A stretch of DNA of 64,000 nt from assembly GCA_020137815.1 (NCBI GenBank), contig CM035356.1:6668380-6732379 (forward strand), written 5' to 3'. Position 1 is the first letter of the stretch; each line of letters starts with the position of its first letter. Positions 9,940 through 20,207 of the stretch are shown here, piece after piece. Below the pieces are notes generated by a model that worked only from the letters and a program-made list of their open reading frames with translations, was not told the origin of the DNA and made no database searches. Source of the stretch: Hormiphora californensis (taxonomy: Eukaryota > Ctenophora > Tentaculata > Cydippida > Pleurobrachiidae). The position numbers were made by a program, and so were the translations under genes.

Positions 9940-11505
9940 TTAAAATATTGGTAAAGGAAACTCCGGATCCGTAAAATTGCTATAATTCGCCATTATAAAA
10001 TCAACTTTAAATATCCTATATAGATCCTCAATTACTCCTTGATCAATATTTTGGAACCACGACCTTGCTTTGGCCGTAGAACTAGATAACCTCGGATCAT
10101 GGACTGCATCATACGACCCTCTGAGTTGAATTGTTGAGTTAATTGTCTTCATTATTGGGGGGAACATAATGGCTGAATACTCAAGAGGTATTATGTGATC
10201 ATAGGATCCGTGCTCTAAACAGAGTGTCTTGTATTGAGGTGCGAAGTGGACGTTAACCTCACCATTATGCCTCACTAGGTACCTTAGGAATTCCTCAAAA
10301 GTAGGGTACAAGTTTTCACTTATTACCTTTCCCTTTAGCATGTTCCGTGACTCACCCACTATTTTAACACCAATATACCTCTTAGTATTACCGTTTGTAT
10401 CCTCACTTCCCTCCCCTAACTTGTCTCTAAACCCTGATACCATTCTAGTCCAGGGGTTCCTGATAACCACGATAGTTCTGGCAGTGTTCACCCCCTCCAG
10501 CGTCCTCGCTTTATACAGCCTTGTAAACTGATACATATTATGAACTTTATAAAGAGTCTCGGGAGTTAGCTCCTTGTGCAGTATACCCTCCGCCTTTAGC
10601 ATCGCCTCAGCGAGGGTGGTAGTCCCTGATTTGGGTATTGATGTCAGGACAACCCTGATGTTCCTGTAGTAATACGTGTGAACACTGGAGAGATGGTTGT
10701 CTTCTATGCATAGTTCCCAATGGTTGGAACTACCAAATGGGAGGTTCAGAGTAGATCGGACTAGGGAGAATTGGTTGTGTAGGAATTCAGGGGATGGTGG
10801 GATCAGATATCGTTCTGCAGTTGGTGTGATTTGATCGGATGGCTGGGGGTTCACATCACCATAATCTACATCTGCAATATTTACCTCTTCTTTAGCAGAA
10901 TTTGTCTTATCATTTTCCATTCCTGATTGATCAGTACCAGTTGATGATGGTTGGGTATTGTCTTTGGATGCATCTGCTCTCACTTCTGCAATATTGTTGT
11001 CATCATGAGATTGAACGACATCATTGTTTACTGTTTGTCCAGTCACTACTGAATCACCTACTGAATCACCTACTGAATCACCCACTGAATCACCCCCTGG
11101 ATCACCCACTGAATCACCCACTGAATCACCCCGTTTTGTATCAGATAATGATTCACCTTTCTCATGGTCGAGGTGGAAGATATTTTTGGCGCTATCACTA
11201 AATCGCACATAACCTACAAGGATACCATCCTCATCACCTAGTGTCCTGCCATTGTTATCAGCATGGTTATCATCATTATCACCCTGTGTCCTGGCATTGT
11301 CACCTAGTGTCCTGGCATTATCACCCACTGTCCTGCCATTATCATCTAGTGTCCTGTCATCATTGTCATCCCGAGTATAAAATGGGGTTTTGATTGTCTG
11401 AGAAGGATTGGTAGGTGTGGATGTGGAAAGGTAGTAAAATAGGAGGAGGATAACTGTGACGAGGATCATAGTTGAGATTCGTGTTGGTGGGACCTCTAGT
11501 TCCAT
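9940..11505 (-). CDS. Golgi carbohydrate sulfotransferase (Sulfotransfer_2 type), single exon
   Basis: A type II Golgi membrane enzyme that transfers sulfate from PAPS to a glycan, probably of the chondroitin/HNK-1 sulfotransferase group; acceptor unknown. The 521-aa ORF has no intron. Residues 11-29 form a signal anchor (MILVTVILLLFYY). Residues 30-230 are a low-complexity acidic stem with two coding tandem repeats: GDNARTL-type (about 55-92) and GDSV in 4-residue steps (about 126-153). The catalytic domain follows from about 240. The 5'-PSB loop is SIPKSGTTTLAEAML near 289-303 and the 3'-PSB motif RNPWTRMVSGFR is near 349-360. An ENLYPTFEEFLRYLV segment and the late LEYSAIMFPP are also consistent with the family. 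Potential N-glycosylation sites are near the C-terminus (NYSNFT). The gene is divergent from SF3A1 exon 1. Confidence 0.88.
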   Translation of the reverse strand: MELEVPPTRISTMILVTVILLLFYYLSTSTPTNPSQTIKTPFYTRDDNDDRTLDDNGRTVGDNARTLGDNARTQGDNDDNHADNNGRTLGDEDGILVGYVRFSDSAKNIFHLDHEKGESLSDTKRGDSVGDSVGDPGGDSVGDSVGDSVGDSVVTGQTVNNDVVQSHDDNNIAEVRADASKDNTQPSSTGTDQSGMENDKTNSAKEEVNIADVDYGDVNPQPSDQITPTAERYLIPPSPEFLHNQFSLVRSTLNLPFGSSNHWELCIEDNHLSSVHTYYYRNIRVVLTSIPKSGTTTLAEAMLKAEGILHKELTPETLYKVHNMYQFTRLYKARTLEGVNTARTIVVIRNPWTRMVSGFRDKLGEGSEDTNGNTKRYIGVKIVGESRNMLKGKVISENLYPTFEEFLRYLVRHNGEVNVHFAPQYKTLCLEHGSYDHIIPLEYSAIMFPPIMKTINSTIQLRGSYDAVHDPRLSSSTAKARSWFQNIDQGVIEDLYRIFKVDFIMANYSNFTDPEFPLPIF

Positions 11506-11668
11506 CGAGCTCTAAAAACAGAATGGAGGATTATGTTGCTCCAATTACACCCCCATATATAGTAGCTAATCAACAAAGTCTAAATTAGTGGCAATCTTAT
11601 TTTCATTATTGCCAATCTCGATTATATCCAATATAATTTTAACCATGATATCTTCCCTACATATAGCC
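11506..11668. promoter_or_regulatory. Putative bidirectional promoter, sulfotransferase / SF3A1
   Basis: Only 163 bp separate the sulfotransferase ATG (minus strand) from the SF3A1 first-exon ATG (plus strand). The interval contains GCCAAT-like ATTGCCAAT and AT-rich stretches. The promoter call is inferred from the head-to-head arrangement; no core promoter element is certain. Confidence 0.45.
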
Positions 11669-11717
11669 ATGCCTGAGCCAGTACCAGAGGATCATGAGGT
11701 GGCCCAACCCGACACGG
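11669..11717 (+). CDS. SF3A1: SF3A1 exon 1 (5' coding exon)
   Basis: The ATG at 11669 opens MPEPVPEDHEVAQPDT and the exon ends in phase 1 at a consensus donor GG|GTAAGT. The acidic/proline-rich start resembles the N-terminus of splicing factor 3A subunit 1, a U2 snRNP component. The phase and content fit exactly onto the exon encoding AVIGIIYPPPELRN, which in this assembly lies on the opposite strand at 13573-13696. Assignment rests on that fit, because 16 residues alone are not diagnostic. Confidence 0.6.
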
Positions 11718-12106
11718 GTAAGTAGTCACGTGACTGATAGTAAGTAGTCACGTGACTGATAGTAAGTAGTCACGTGACTGATAGTAAGTAGTCACGTGAC
11801 TGATAGTAAGTAGTCACGTCATCATTCAAAATTAGCTTGATGGCTATAGAGTGCTCAATCTTTTCAGAGAGCTATTAACACGAAAACCAAAGAAAACGAA
11901 TTTTCTGTGTTACGAACGTTTCATGGATAAACCAATCTCTGAAGATTGGTTTATCCATGAAACGTTCGTAACACAGAAAATTCGTTTTCTTTGGTTTTCG
12001 TGTAAGTAGTCACGTGACTGATAGTAAGTAGTTACGTGAATGATAGTAAGTAGTTACGTGACTGATAGTAAGTAGTCACGTGACTGATAGTAAGTAGTTA
12101 CATAGC
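11718..12106 (+). repeat. 22-bp minisatellite of 5' splice sites with E-box palindromes
   Basis: It begins exactly at the exon-1 donor. Each unit starts GTAAGTAGTCACGTG and ends ACTGATA, so each of roughly nine or ten copies carries a consensus donor GTAAGT and a CACGTG palindrome (TACGTG in some). Blocks at 11718-11820 and 12002-12106 are separated by unique sequence and a hairpin element. Confidence 0.88.
11879..12002. repeat. Perfect hairpin, ~60-bp arms and ~4-nt loop
   Basis: The left arm begins CACGAAAACCAAAGAAAACG and the right arm ends with its exact complement. Arms appear identical along about 60 bp around AAGATTGG near 11940. It lies between the two minisatellite blocks. It could be a foldback MITE or a read fold-back artefact. 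Confidence 0.8.
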
Positions 12107-12853
12107 AACTTATAAAATGAACGAGGCAACTTGCTCCTCCGCCCCCAACTTAGAAAGAGCCCTACGAGAGAGAGCATAATATAGCATAGTACATAGACGC
12201 AGGGCGAACAACTATCAGATACACTAGTGTACTAAAGTAGTTAGAAAGGATACGAACTAATAGTACGCAGTTGGCCAATAAATTAAGAGAGAAGGAAATA
12301 CACAAATTGATAGAAACCACCAAAAGAGTAGCTCGGGGGGGGGGGGGGGGGGGGGTGTCTGGGGGGAGCAGCTCCCCCAAAAAGGCTGGCCCACAATATT
12401 ATAGTAAAGGGGCCAGGTCGGGGAGATGTAACATAAAACCGGGGGAGTGATAACGTACACACTTATAACGTGTTGAGTAACATGACAGAGTAGAATTAGT
12501 TGCTCGACCCTCTCTCTCTCAGCAGTCAGCACCCCACAATTACGGGGGTGGTGGGTGCTGGGCAAATATAAAAAGAAATTGAGCAAAACAAGAATTAGCT
12601 TAGCTGTAAACGAGGACTGACGCAACTAATCTGAGCATGTAAATTTATACTGCGTTTATGTACATCATGTGCATTTATAATAGTGCTCCAACATTCTCAA
12701 AACATATATCATCATTCATCAAGCTCTTTGTATGATAAGCAAAGGGATTTAAAGTTGTAACTTGTATAACATCGACTCACTGATTTATATAAACTGACAT
12801 TCATATCGGACGTGGCAACACTTGTAATAACGATCTATTGAATTGTTGAAATT
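12107..12853. other. Non-coding stretch with a poly-G run
   Basis: No conserved coding frame was found on either strand. A run of about 21 G is present near 12336-12355 and is mutation- and error-prone. This interval would be SF3A1 intron 1 if the gene model is right. Confidence 0.4.
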
Positions 12854-13056
12854 AAACACGCAAGAAATCCAAAACGTTGGGTGAGAACATGATACCATGA
12901 CCAACTTCCCCTGTTGTACAGGGTGTCCCCCTGGTCTTTACAGGTTAAATAAAGACAGTGGGACACCCTGTACATGGCTAGAGCACCACAACTTTGTAAT
13001 CAACTTAGATAAAGGGAACTCAGGGAGCTCGATTGTCTTTATCCCGAGGGAGAGAG
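12854..13056. repeat. Inverted-repeat arm A (203 bp)
   Basis: This arm is an exact reverse complement, as far as can be read, of 16198-16400. It contains a short palindromic MITE-like element from about 12914 to 12975, with ends TTGTACAGGGTGTCCC and GGGACACCCTGTACA. The two arms bound a segment whose SF3A1 exons are in the wrong orientation. Confidence 0.9.
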
Positions 13057-13317
13057 TGATATCTCCCATGCTCATCAGTGACCTAAATTCTATGTGTTGT
13101 ACTTTAGTTGTCCAACTGACACGTATCTCCTCGATGGGATACGGCCCTCATTTTATTTATAGTATGAGGCTGGTAGTAATATAATAATAAGTTGTAGGCT
13201 AGTTCGTTCGTATCCATGATATCAATTAATCAACTAACTAATTAATCTCTCGTCCCACTAACTCGTTATCACTAACCTGGCTGGTTACAACATTAGCTGC
13301 TTTAATAACCGGTGCAG

Positions 13318-13696
13318 AGGGTATCTTGGGACCTCGGGTTCCTGTGCTTTACCCTCTATGAAATCCTTGACCTTGTGAAGATAGTACGCGTGGTAAGGAT
13401 CCCCTTCCTCAAGAAGTTGAACTTTCTGTTACCCTGCTCGTTCGCCTTGATCCTATTGGGGATGGGTGTGAGGGGAATAATCGATTCAACAGGATGCATT
13501 ATAATACAGTAGGACCTCGATTTACCGGAGTTTACTCGTCTGGCAAATCGGTATCGAACTGGAATTACTCACCTTGTCTCAAAGTCAGGTCCATTTCGAG
13601 CTACGAAGGAGGCAGTTTTGTCGACAATGTTCCTCAACTCCGGGGGAGGGTAGATGATGCCAATAACTGCTTTTCCTAATTCTGCCTTGTCCACTC
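13318..13696 (-). CDS. SF3A1: SF3A1 exons 2-3 (SURP1 region), inverted relative to the rest of the gene
   Basis: Exon 2 (13573-13696, minus) encodes AVIGIIYPPPELRNIVDKTA and then SFVARNGPDFETR, the start of the first SURP domain of SF3A1. Its phases (2 in, 2 out) match exon 1 and exon 3. Exon 3 (about 13318-13452, minus) encodes IKANEQGNRKFNFL and then DPYHAYYLHKVKDFIEGKAQ, again typical SF3A1. Between FNFL and DPYH the frame shifts by one base at a run of four G (CCCC at about 13401-13404 on the plus strand); one extra base would restore it, so a homopolymer error is likely. The exon-3 3' boundary is uncertain. The rest of SURP1, all of SURP2 and the central region are not found anywhere in the window. 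Confidence 0.88.
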
Positions 13697-15905
13697 CTGT
13701 GTATGAGAGAGAAGAAGAGGAGACACGAGTGAGAGGAGGCGCGAGATGAGAGATAGGGGCAGAGAGTATGATGAGCCCGTGATCGACGGAGGGTACTAGG
13801 ACGGAGAGAGAGATATGACGACGATCCTGAGATGAGACTCGGAGGAGACCGAGTCAGGACCACTTTGAGGAGAGAGGTCGCGAGGAGCGAATGCTCGAGA
13901 TAGGATCGAGAAGACTAGACGAGACGATGAGAGAGAGAGAGCTGGCGGACTAGTCGATCTAACGGTAGGACCGAGTCGACTATAGCACGCAAGAGTTGTA
14001 GACTGGCGGAGATGACTGAGTGGTTGGCTCCTTCCCCTATTTTTTCGCATCTCTGGACATGTAGGACTGTGTTTTGCTTGTTGAGGTATCCTCGGTGCAG
14101 TCCTCCAGTACAGTGGAGCTGGTGAGGAGGAGAGTGTATATGCGTTAGGGATTGTTGAATGGCAAAGGACGAGTTTCATCTTCGACTGTCGCATGACGGG
14201 AGGGGAGATAGATATCCGCGATGGAAGGATAAGATTCGAGAGAAGAGGGTCGAGAGGAGATAGACCGAAGGACTTGCTCCCGCCGATCGGGGGTCCACGG
14301 TAGGGTCATTGAATTGGTTCTTGAGGAATTATGATGGAAGGAGATCTGAGGCAGAGGTCCGTCGAATTCAGGTTCGAAGGCCCGGTGTTATGATTGTGAT
14401 CGGGGGACGAGATGAGCTGGTGCATTGCTAGTTGGTAGAGGTGACCGTGATTAGGGAGAGGCTAGCGGAGATGGGAATAGGGATGCGCATCGAGGTCCAG
14501 AGCGGGCGACAGATCACGTGATCCAGCGCCGATGCCTGACGATTAGAAGGTTGGGCGAACGAGAATGAGGTCGATGCAGTATGCCTGTGTCTAGCTCCCC
14601 CTTTGGCTACCGCGACGGGTGGAGCGGAGATGAGGCGCCACTTGATTAGCTTGATCTGTGCGATAGAATAGTCCGACGAGGGCCGACGGATTGATTCGAC
14701 GCCGAAGATGAGAGAAGATGAGAGAGAGAGAAGAGGTGATGAGGAGGATGAGATGCCGCCCTCGCGGATAATCCGGACCCTCCTCCTTCAGAGAGAGAGA
14801 CGAGAGCGAGAGTGAGTGAGAGAGAGAGAGAGAAGAGAGACGGACGGAGCGAAGCGCGGTTAGGCTGATCGGGAACTGATTCGAGAGAATGAGCGCAGAG
14901 AGAGAGCGAGATGACCTTCTAGGATGAGCGGCGGGCCATTCCCGACCGGACCTTGTGAGTGAGAGAGAACTGATCGCGAGGAAGAGAGAAGAGGAGAGAG
15001 AGCGACGTTGAGAGAACGAGAGCAGAGAAGAGAAGAGAAGAGAGAGATAATGATTGGAGTCGTGCAGGAGAGGAGAGAGGGCCGAGGAAGAGAGTGGAGA
15101 AGAGAGGAGAGAGTTGATCCTGAGAGTACCTTCGAAGGCTCCCTGTCCTTCTGATCGAGAGGAGGTTCGGAGAAATAGCGCGGAAGAGTGGGAAGGAGAC
15201 GGTCAGAGGCGGCCTGTCGTGTTTGCTTAACGGAGGAAGGGAGAGAGAGCCTATTTTCTATGGAGAGGAGAGGGGGTGATATGAAGGAAGAACGGGCCCA
15301 GATGAGATTCGACCGAGAGGAGGTGTGGCTGTGAGTGACGATCGTCTGAGAGATTCATGGCTAGGAGAGATACGAGCACTAGGCGGGGGTCCGTCGATCC
15401 CCGTTGCGCCTGTTGTCCATGACGAGACAGAGTGAGACAGACGATGACAGGACTGGGCGAGGGACGGAGAGTGCTTGACTAGCAGGTGTGTAGAAGACTT
15501 GTTGTGATTGGGGCGGAGCGATTGTCGGAGAGTGAGATGGGGGTGTGTTGCGAGAGTGGATCAGGGGGCTTCGAGAGGTGATCGAGATGTTCGATGAGAA
15601 GAGATAGGCTCAGACGGAAGAACTGACAGTGGGATGACATGCAGGAAGAGATAACGATTCGCTTGTTCACCCGATGTGAGGAGAGATTTGAGGCGCCAGC
15701 TGATTTAGGAGGAAGGTCGGCGAGACCGGAGATAAAGGTCGGCGGAACTTGCAGAGAGTTCTTTCCGATACGTGAAGCGTACTGGACAGGAATGGACGAC
15801 GAATCCACCCGTGACGACGGGGTGCTTTATTGGCTGACAGCGAGATGGAAGAGATGGGAGATGGGAGGAGATGAGAGAGAGAGAGAGAGGAGAGAGACAC
15901 ATCAT
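13697..15905. repeat. Degenerate GA-rich low-complexity block
   Basis: About 2.2 kb is dominated by impure GAGAGA runs interspersed with irregular sequence. It has no homologous coding frame; overlapping ORFs here are composition artefacts. In SF3A1 orientation it is a CT-rich tract ahead of exon 2. Its irregularity suggests either a decayed microsatellite or poor consensus. Confidence 0.7.
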
Positions 15906-16197
15906 GCTAATGAACCCTCGCCCAACAATGAAACCATATATTCAGTACATACATTGTACTATGACCCTGTTTCTCAGTGCACCACGGCCGAATGTCAACT
16001 TAATGCGCTTGCACTATTCACTGCCTCTACCAGTTTTGTAGTGGTTATATCTCATTTCATTTGATGCCAAAACTTGATCATGCTTGCAACTACAAAGCCT
16101 TTCGAGACACCCAGTATGTCCTATGGAAGTTGGAACTCCAAGGGGCAGTAAGCCGAGTCGGATGGCCATATATAGTATAAACTAAATCTCTCCACAG

Positions 16198-16400
16198 CTC
16201 TCTCCCTCGGGATAAAGACAATCGAGCTCCCTGAGTTCCCTTTATCTAAGTTGATTACAAAGTTGTGGTGCTCTAGCCATGTACAGGGTGTCCCACTGTC
16301 TTTATTTAACCTGTAAAGACCAGGGGGACACCCTGTACAACAGGGGAAGTTGGTCATGGTATCATGTTCTCACCCAACGTTTTGGATTTCTTGCGTGTTT
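16198..16400. repeat. Inverted-repeat arm B (203 bp), abutting the gap
   Basis: This is the reverse complement of 12854-13056. Its outer end coincides exactly with the first N of the gap at 16401, as expected if assembly broke within or beside a repeat. Confidence 0.9.
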
Positions 16401-16500
16401 NNNNNNNNNNNNNNNNNNNNNNNNNNNNNNNNNNNNNNNNNNNNNNNNNNNNNNNNNNNNNNNNNNNNNNNNNNNNNNNNNNNNNNNNNNNNNNNNNNNN
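16401..16500. other. Assembly gap (100 N)
   Basis: Exactly 100 N is a conventional scaffold gap of unknown true size. The missing middle of SF3A1 (rest of SURP1, SURP2 and the following exons) would be expected here. Confidence 0.95.
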
Positions 16501-17253
16501 TTCACCGACCCCCTGGAACCACTCTGCTTTCCCCTTGCATTCCTCGCATTCGTTTGCATTCACTCGCTTTCCTTGCATTCATCCTGCTTTCACTTGCATT
16601 CGCTCTGCTTCACTGCATTCGCTTTTTCCCCCCCGCGAAACACTATCGTTTTAAGGATTGGGGGGATGGGGGTTGTCCCAAATTTTATTTCCCCAAATTT
16701 TCAGGAATCGATTTTAGTAATACATGAAGATTTGGCTGAGAGGCGAATGTTTTTCGGAAAGGGGGGGAGGAGCGATAAAGGGAAAAAAAAAGTTTGGGGG
16801 GGAAAAGGGGGGGAGTGAAAAGCAAAAAGAGGGGGGGGGTCAGTGGAGGACATGTTCTAGTATGGAAGTACAAAAGCAAAGGCAAAAAAAAAAAGTAACG
16901 CTGGATGAAAATAAGCTGTGCAGCGGAAAAAAGGGTTTTTGTAAGGGGAACATAAATATTGGTTCAAGTGATCGAAAATTGGTTTACGTTGGCAACTGAC
17001 ATAGAAAGCGGTGACAAAGTAACTGCAGTTTTTAGCTGTTGGATTTTTTGGTAGAATGGTGCAAAAGAAAAAAAAATATAATCTGTGGTGGGGGACCAAT
17101 ACCTGTACACTGTAGAACTAGAAGGTGGTCACCGTCCCTTTTGTCTTCAATTTTGTATCTCTCTTTTTAGAAATTACCCTCCCCCTTCCTTTTTTATCTC
17201 CTCCCCTTCTTTCCCCTTCTCTCTTAGTAAAGTAACAAACTCTCCCCCTACAG

Positions 17254-18711
17254 GCCGATAAAAGATGCCTTGGGTCCAGACCTACCTAAAGGGCCCTCTA
17301 TAGCGCCCCTTCCTAAGGGACCACCTCCCAAACCATCAGGGGGTCCACCAGGAGCACCACCACCACTACCCCAGGCACCCCCTCCACCAGCCAGTAGTGC
17401 TGCCCCGCCCCCACCGGGGGTACCCCCCCCCACCCAATCTGGGCCCCTGCGCTTGGGTACCCCTTTGTTTTTCCCCAACCTGCTAGTGGGAAGCCCCCGT
17501 TAGGATTTTTTTAAATCAGTTGAATGTTGAACTTTATACGTTGTGTATTTGTTGATAATAAAGCTCTAAAATACAAATTATTATTCAACATTCAAAACTA
17601 TAAATACCCCCCCCCCAGTTCAGCGGGTCACTGCCCAAAAAGCCCAAGGCCCCCAAATCCAGCACAGTGGATGGTTTCAACAGGCAGCTGCAAAAACAAC
17701 AGCAAGGCAAAACTAAAAGGAACTGATGCTCAGCAAACTGCTCACCAAAAACGCTAGGGTAAGGGAGAGACGCAAAGAAAGAGAGAAGGGGAAGAAGGGG
17801 AAAATAATGGTTAGGGTGAGGACAAGATGAACAAAGTTTAAAACATTAAGTAAACGAAGCGGGAGGAGTTGTCAGGTTTGATTTTCATACGGGAAACCAA
17901 GAAGGGGAAGGGCCCCAAAACTAAACAAATTTCGGAAGAAGAACGCAAATAGAGAGGCGAAATGGGCAGGGGCCAATTTTTTGTACAGGTTTTAAAAGGG
18001 GGAAAGGGGAAAAGAAAAAAAAAAAAAAAAAAAAAGAAAAAAAAAGGGAGAGAAGAAAAAAAGAACCCCCCAAAAAAACCAAAAAAATGGCTTTCCTCTT
18101 CTCCTCCTCTTTTTTCTTTCTTTTCTCTTTCCCTTTTAAAAAATCTCCCCCCCGGCATAAAATCCCCACCAAAACCAACAGCGCCCCAAACCACCCAAAC
18201 CAAGGGGTAACGGACCCACACCATACCCCAGCTCCCCCCCGGTAGGCCCCCACCCCCCGGGGACCCACCCCAAAAAACCTAGTGCAGGCACTTAAACCCA
18301 ACCGCCTAGTCGACAGCCCACTAGATGTTTAAACTAATGCTCACCTTCTTTTTAATTATGCGAAAAACCCAAGTTGTTATTCAAAATTCTAACTAAATGA
18401 TACTCCCCCTTAGTTACCCTTTTTCCCCACAACCTAGAAATCCAGCCATGGGTGGGTCCCAAAAGGCTTCCACCACACAGGGGAAAAACCAACCACAAAA
18501 GAGCAAACTGCCCCAACAGCTTAGCGACGGGGCACGCGAGGGGAGAGAGCGAAAAGGAAAACTTTGGGATCGGGGCAGTGGGAAATACATAAAGTAACCT
18601 AAGCCGGCTTTGTGCGTGTTGATTCTACTCACCCATCCTGGAATTCATGATCGTCCCCTTTCTAGCCTCTTCTCTGCTCTTTTCCTCTCTCTCTCTCTCT
18701 CTCTCACTCTC

Positions 18712-18802
<91 letters not shown>

Positions 18803-19700
18803 ATTCCCCTCTCTCTCAGCAACAAGCGGCCCAAATGCAGCAGCTAGCAGCCGGACAGTACATGCAGCACCAACAGGATGACCACCTAGCTAAACGTGTC
18901 AGGTAGGACAGGAATTAAACAAGGGATAGGAAGGGAGTAGGATTGACGCCACTCGCCATAAATTAACTTAAGTTTGGGCAGGGTGTTATCACTGTTATCT
19001 GTTACCCTTACTTAGTCATATATAACTCCAGGCTAGATGATAACGTACTAATACCGGAGGTTGAGTGGTTGAGAAGGCACCAAGGAACTACTGAGTTCAC
19101 TGTTAATGTTTTGTTACCCAATCAAGACGCAGGGGACGCCAAACTAAACGGACAGGTAATAATACTGTTTCACAAATAGTACAATCTGTGTTTGATATTA
19201 CGACAGTACATAACGGTTACTGGCTATTGAATACTCACTTCTGATTCTTGATTGAGTTTTAGTACTGTTTGTTAATTGTTTTCTGTAATTAACACACACA
19301 CCTCTCTAGATTGTACCGGTGGCGGTTACCTTCCAAGACACGATTGCCAGAATTAAGAGTAAGATCACAGAAACTGTGGGGCTCTCCGCTGGAAAACAGA
19401 AAATTACATCACCAACGGTAGGAACCATTTTAAATTTTTTGTACTGTTTATACTTTGGGGTTGGGCGGCTGGTTGAACAAGCTCGCTCGCGGTCCTGCGA
19501 AGTGCGACTTTTCACGTGTTTACTGGTAGAGAACATTACTTTCATTATTTCGGTTTTTCATGATGTTTGTTAGTTTTTCTAACAACCTAATTTTCCAGGG
19601 TGTTGTTCTCAAGGAGGGAAACTCGCTGGCCTACTTTAATCTAGCGCCCGGCTGCAACCTAACCCTAAGAGTAAAGGAACGAGGAGGAAAAGGAAAATAG
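17254..19700 (+). CDS. SF3A1: SF3A1 3' exons: proline-rich region and C-terminal ubiquitin-like domain
   Basis: SF3A1 recruits and binds U2 (and U1 SL4) in the spliceosome. The proline-rich exon starts at 17254 after CCCCCTACAG (IKDALGPDLPKGPSIAPLPK, then PPP runs); its 3' part, about 17400-17500, is uncertain because of homopolymers. Clear exons follow: 18820-18902 (QQAAQMQQLAAGQY...DDHLAKRV), 19032-19155 (LDDNVLIPEVEWLRRHQGTT...KLNGQ), 19310-19417 (IVPVAVTFQDTIARIKSKIT...AGKQKITSPT) and 19599-19700 (GVVLKEGNSLAYFNLAPG, ending LRVKERGGKGK). The last three form the ubiquitin-like domain, with the diagnostic RGG-basic tail. Phases agree across all four. A possible additional lysine-rich exon is near 17620-17725 (FSGSLPKKPKAPKSSTVDGF). 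The N-terminal half is inverted or missing. Confidence 0.92.
18683..18801. repeat. (CT)n microsatellite forming a polypyrimidine tract
   Basis: A long CT tract with few interruptions ends about 20 nt before the acceptor CTCTCTCAG of the SF3A1 exon at 18820, so it lies where U2AF binds. Confidence 0.85.
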
Positions 19701-19834
19701 ACGATATACCAGAGACAGAAAGTTTTATTACACCCATATTGTCAGCTGTCTTTATTTTATTTTATCTAACCCATCTTGAAATTCAAGGCTACTTCCTGTT
19801 TCAATGTAAACTTGACACTCCGTTTGTGTCACAG

Positions 19835-19995
19835 GGCTTGTCACATGATTCTTCATTGAGACACATAAACGGGCGCCGCGCGGTGAGTTAAGTAAAGAAA
19901 GCACATCTCACCCGCGGCGTTAGCAACGCGCAAGTAGACCTCTTTATGCGCGGTGCTGACAAGCGACTCAAAGACAGAGAGTCGTGTGACAAGCC
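19835..19995. repeat. Inverted repeat, possible MITE
   Basis: The ends GGCTTGTCACATGATTC and GAGTCGTGTGACAAGCC are nearly reverse complementary and enclose a GC-rich interior with GGGCGCCGCGCGG. No target duplication is clear. It lies between the convergent 3' ends of SF3A1 and coronin-7. Confidence 0.5.
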
Positions 19996-20207
19996 ATGAG
20001 AAAACAAAAAAACAGCTGATTTCACGAAATTTAATCACGTAATATACACAACAAAATCAAAAGTACAAAAAGGCACACTATTATCAGTACGATAATATCT
20101 CGGGTCCCGGTAACAAAATTACAGGACCTCTTTATCTGTCAGGCCAATGCTCTGACAGCTCAATCTTAACTGAGAGAGAAGGTAATAAAAAGTTCTTGCA
20201 CGGCACT

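Noticed and set aside
13700-15905. Many 60-140-codon ORFs in the GA-rich block
   Set aside because: Their composition is dictated by GAGAGA repeats; frames overlap on both strands and none shows conserved motifs.
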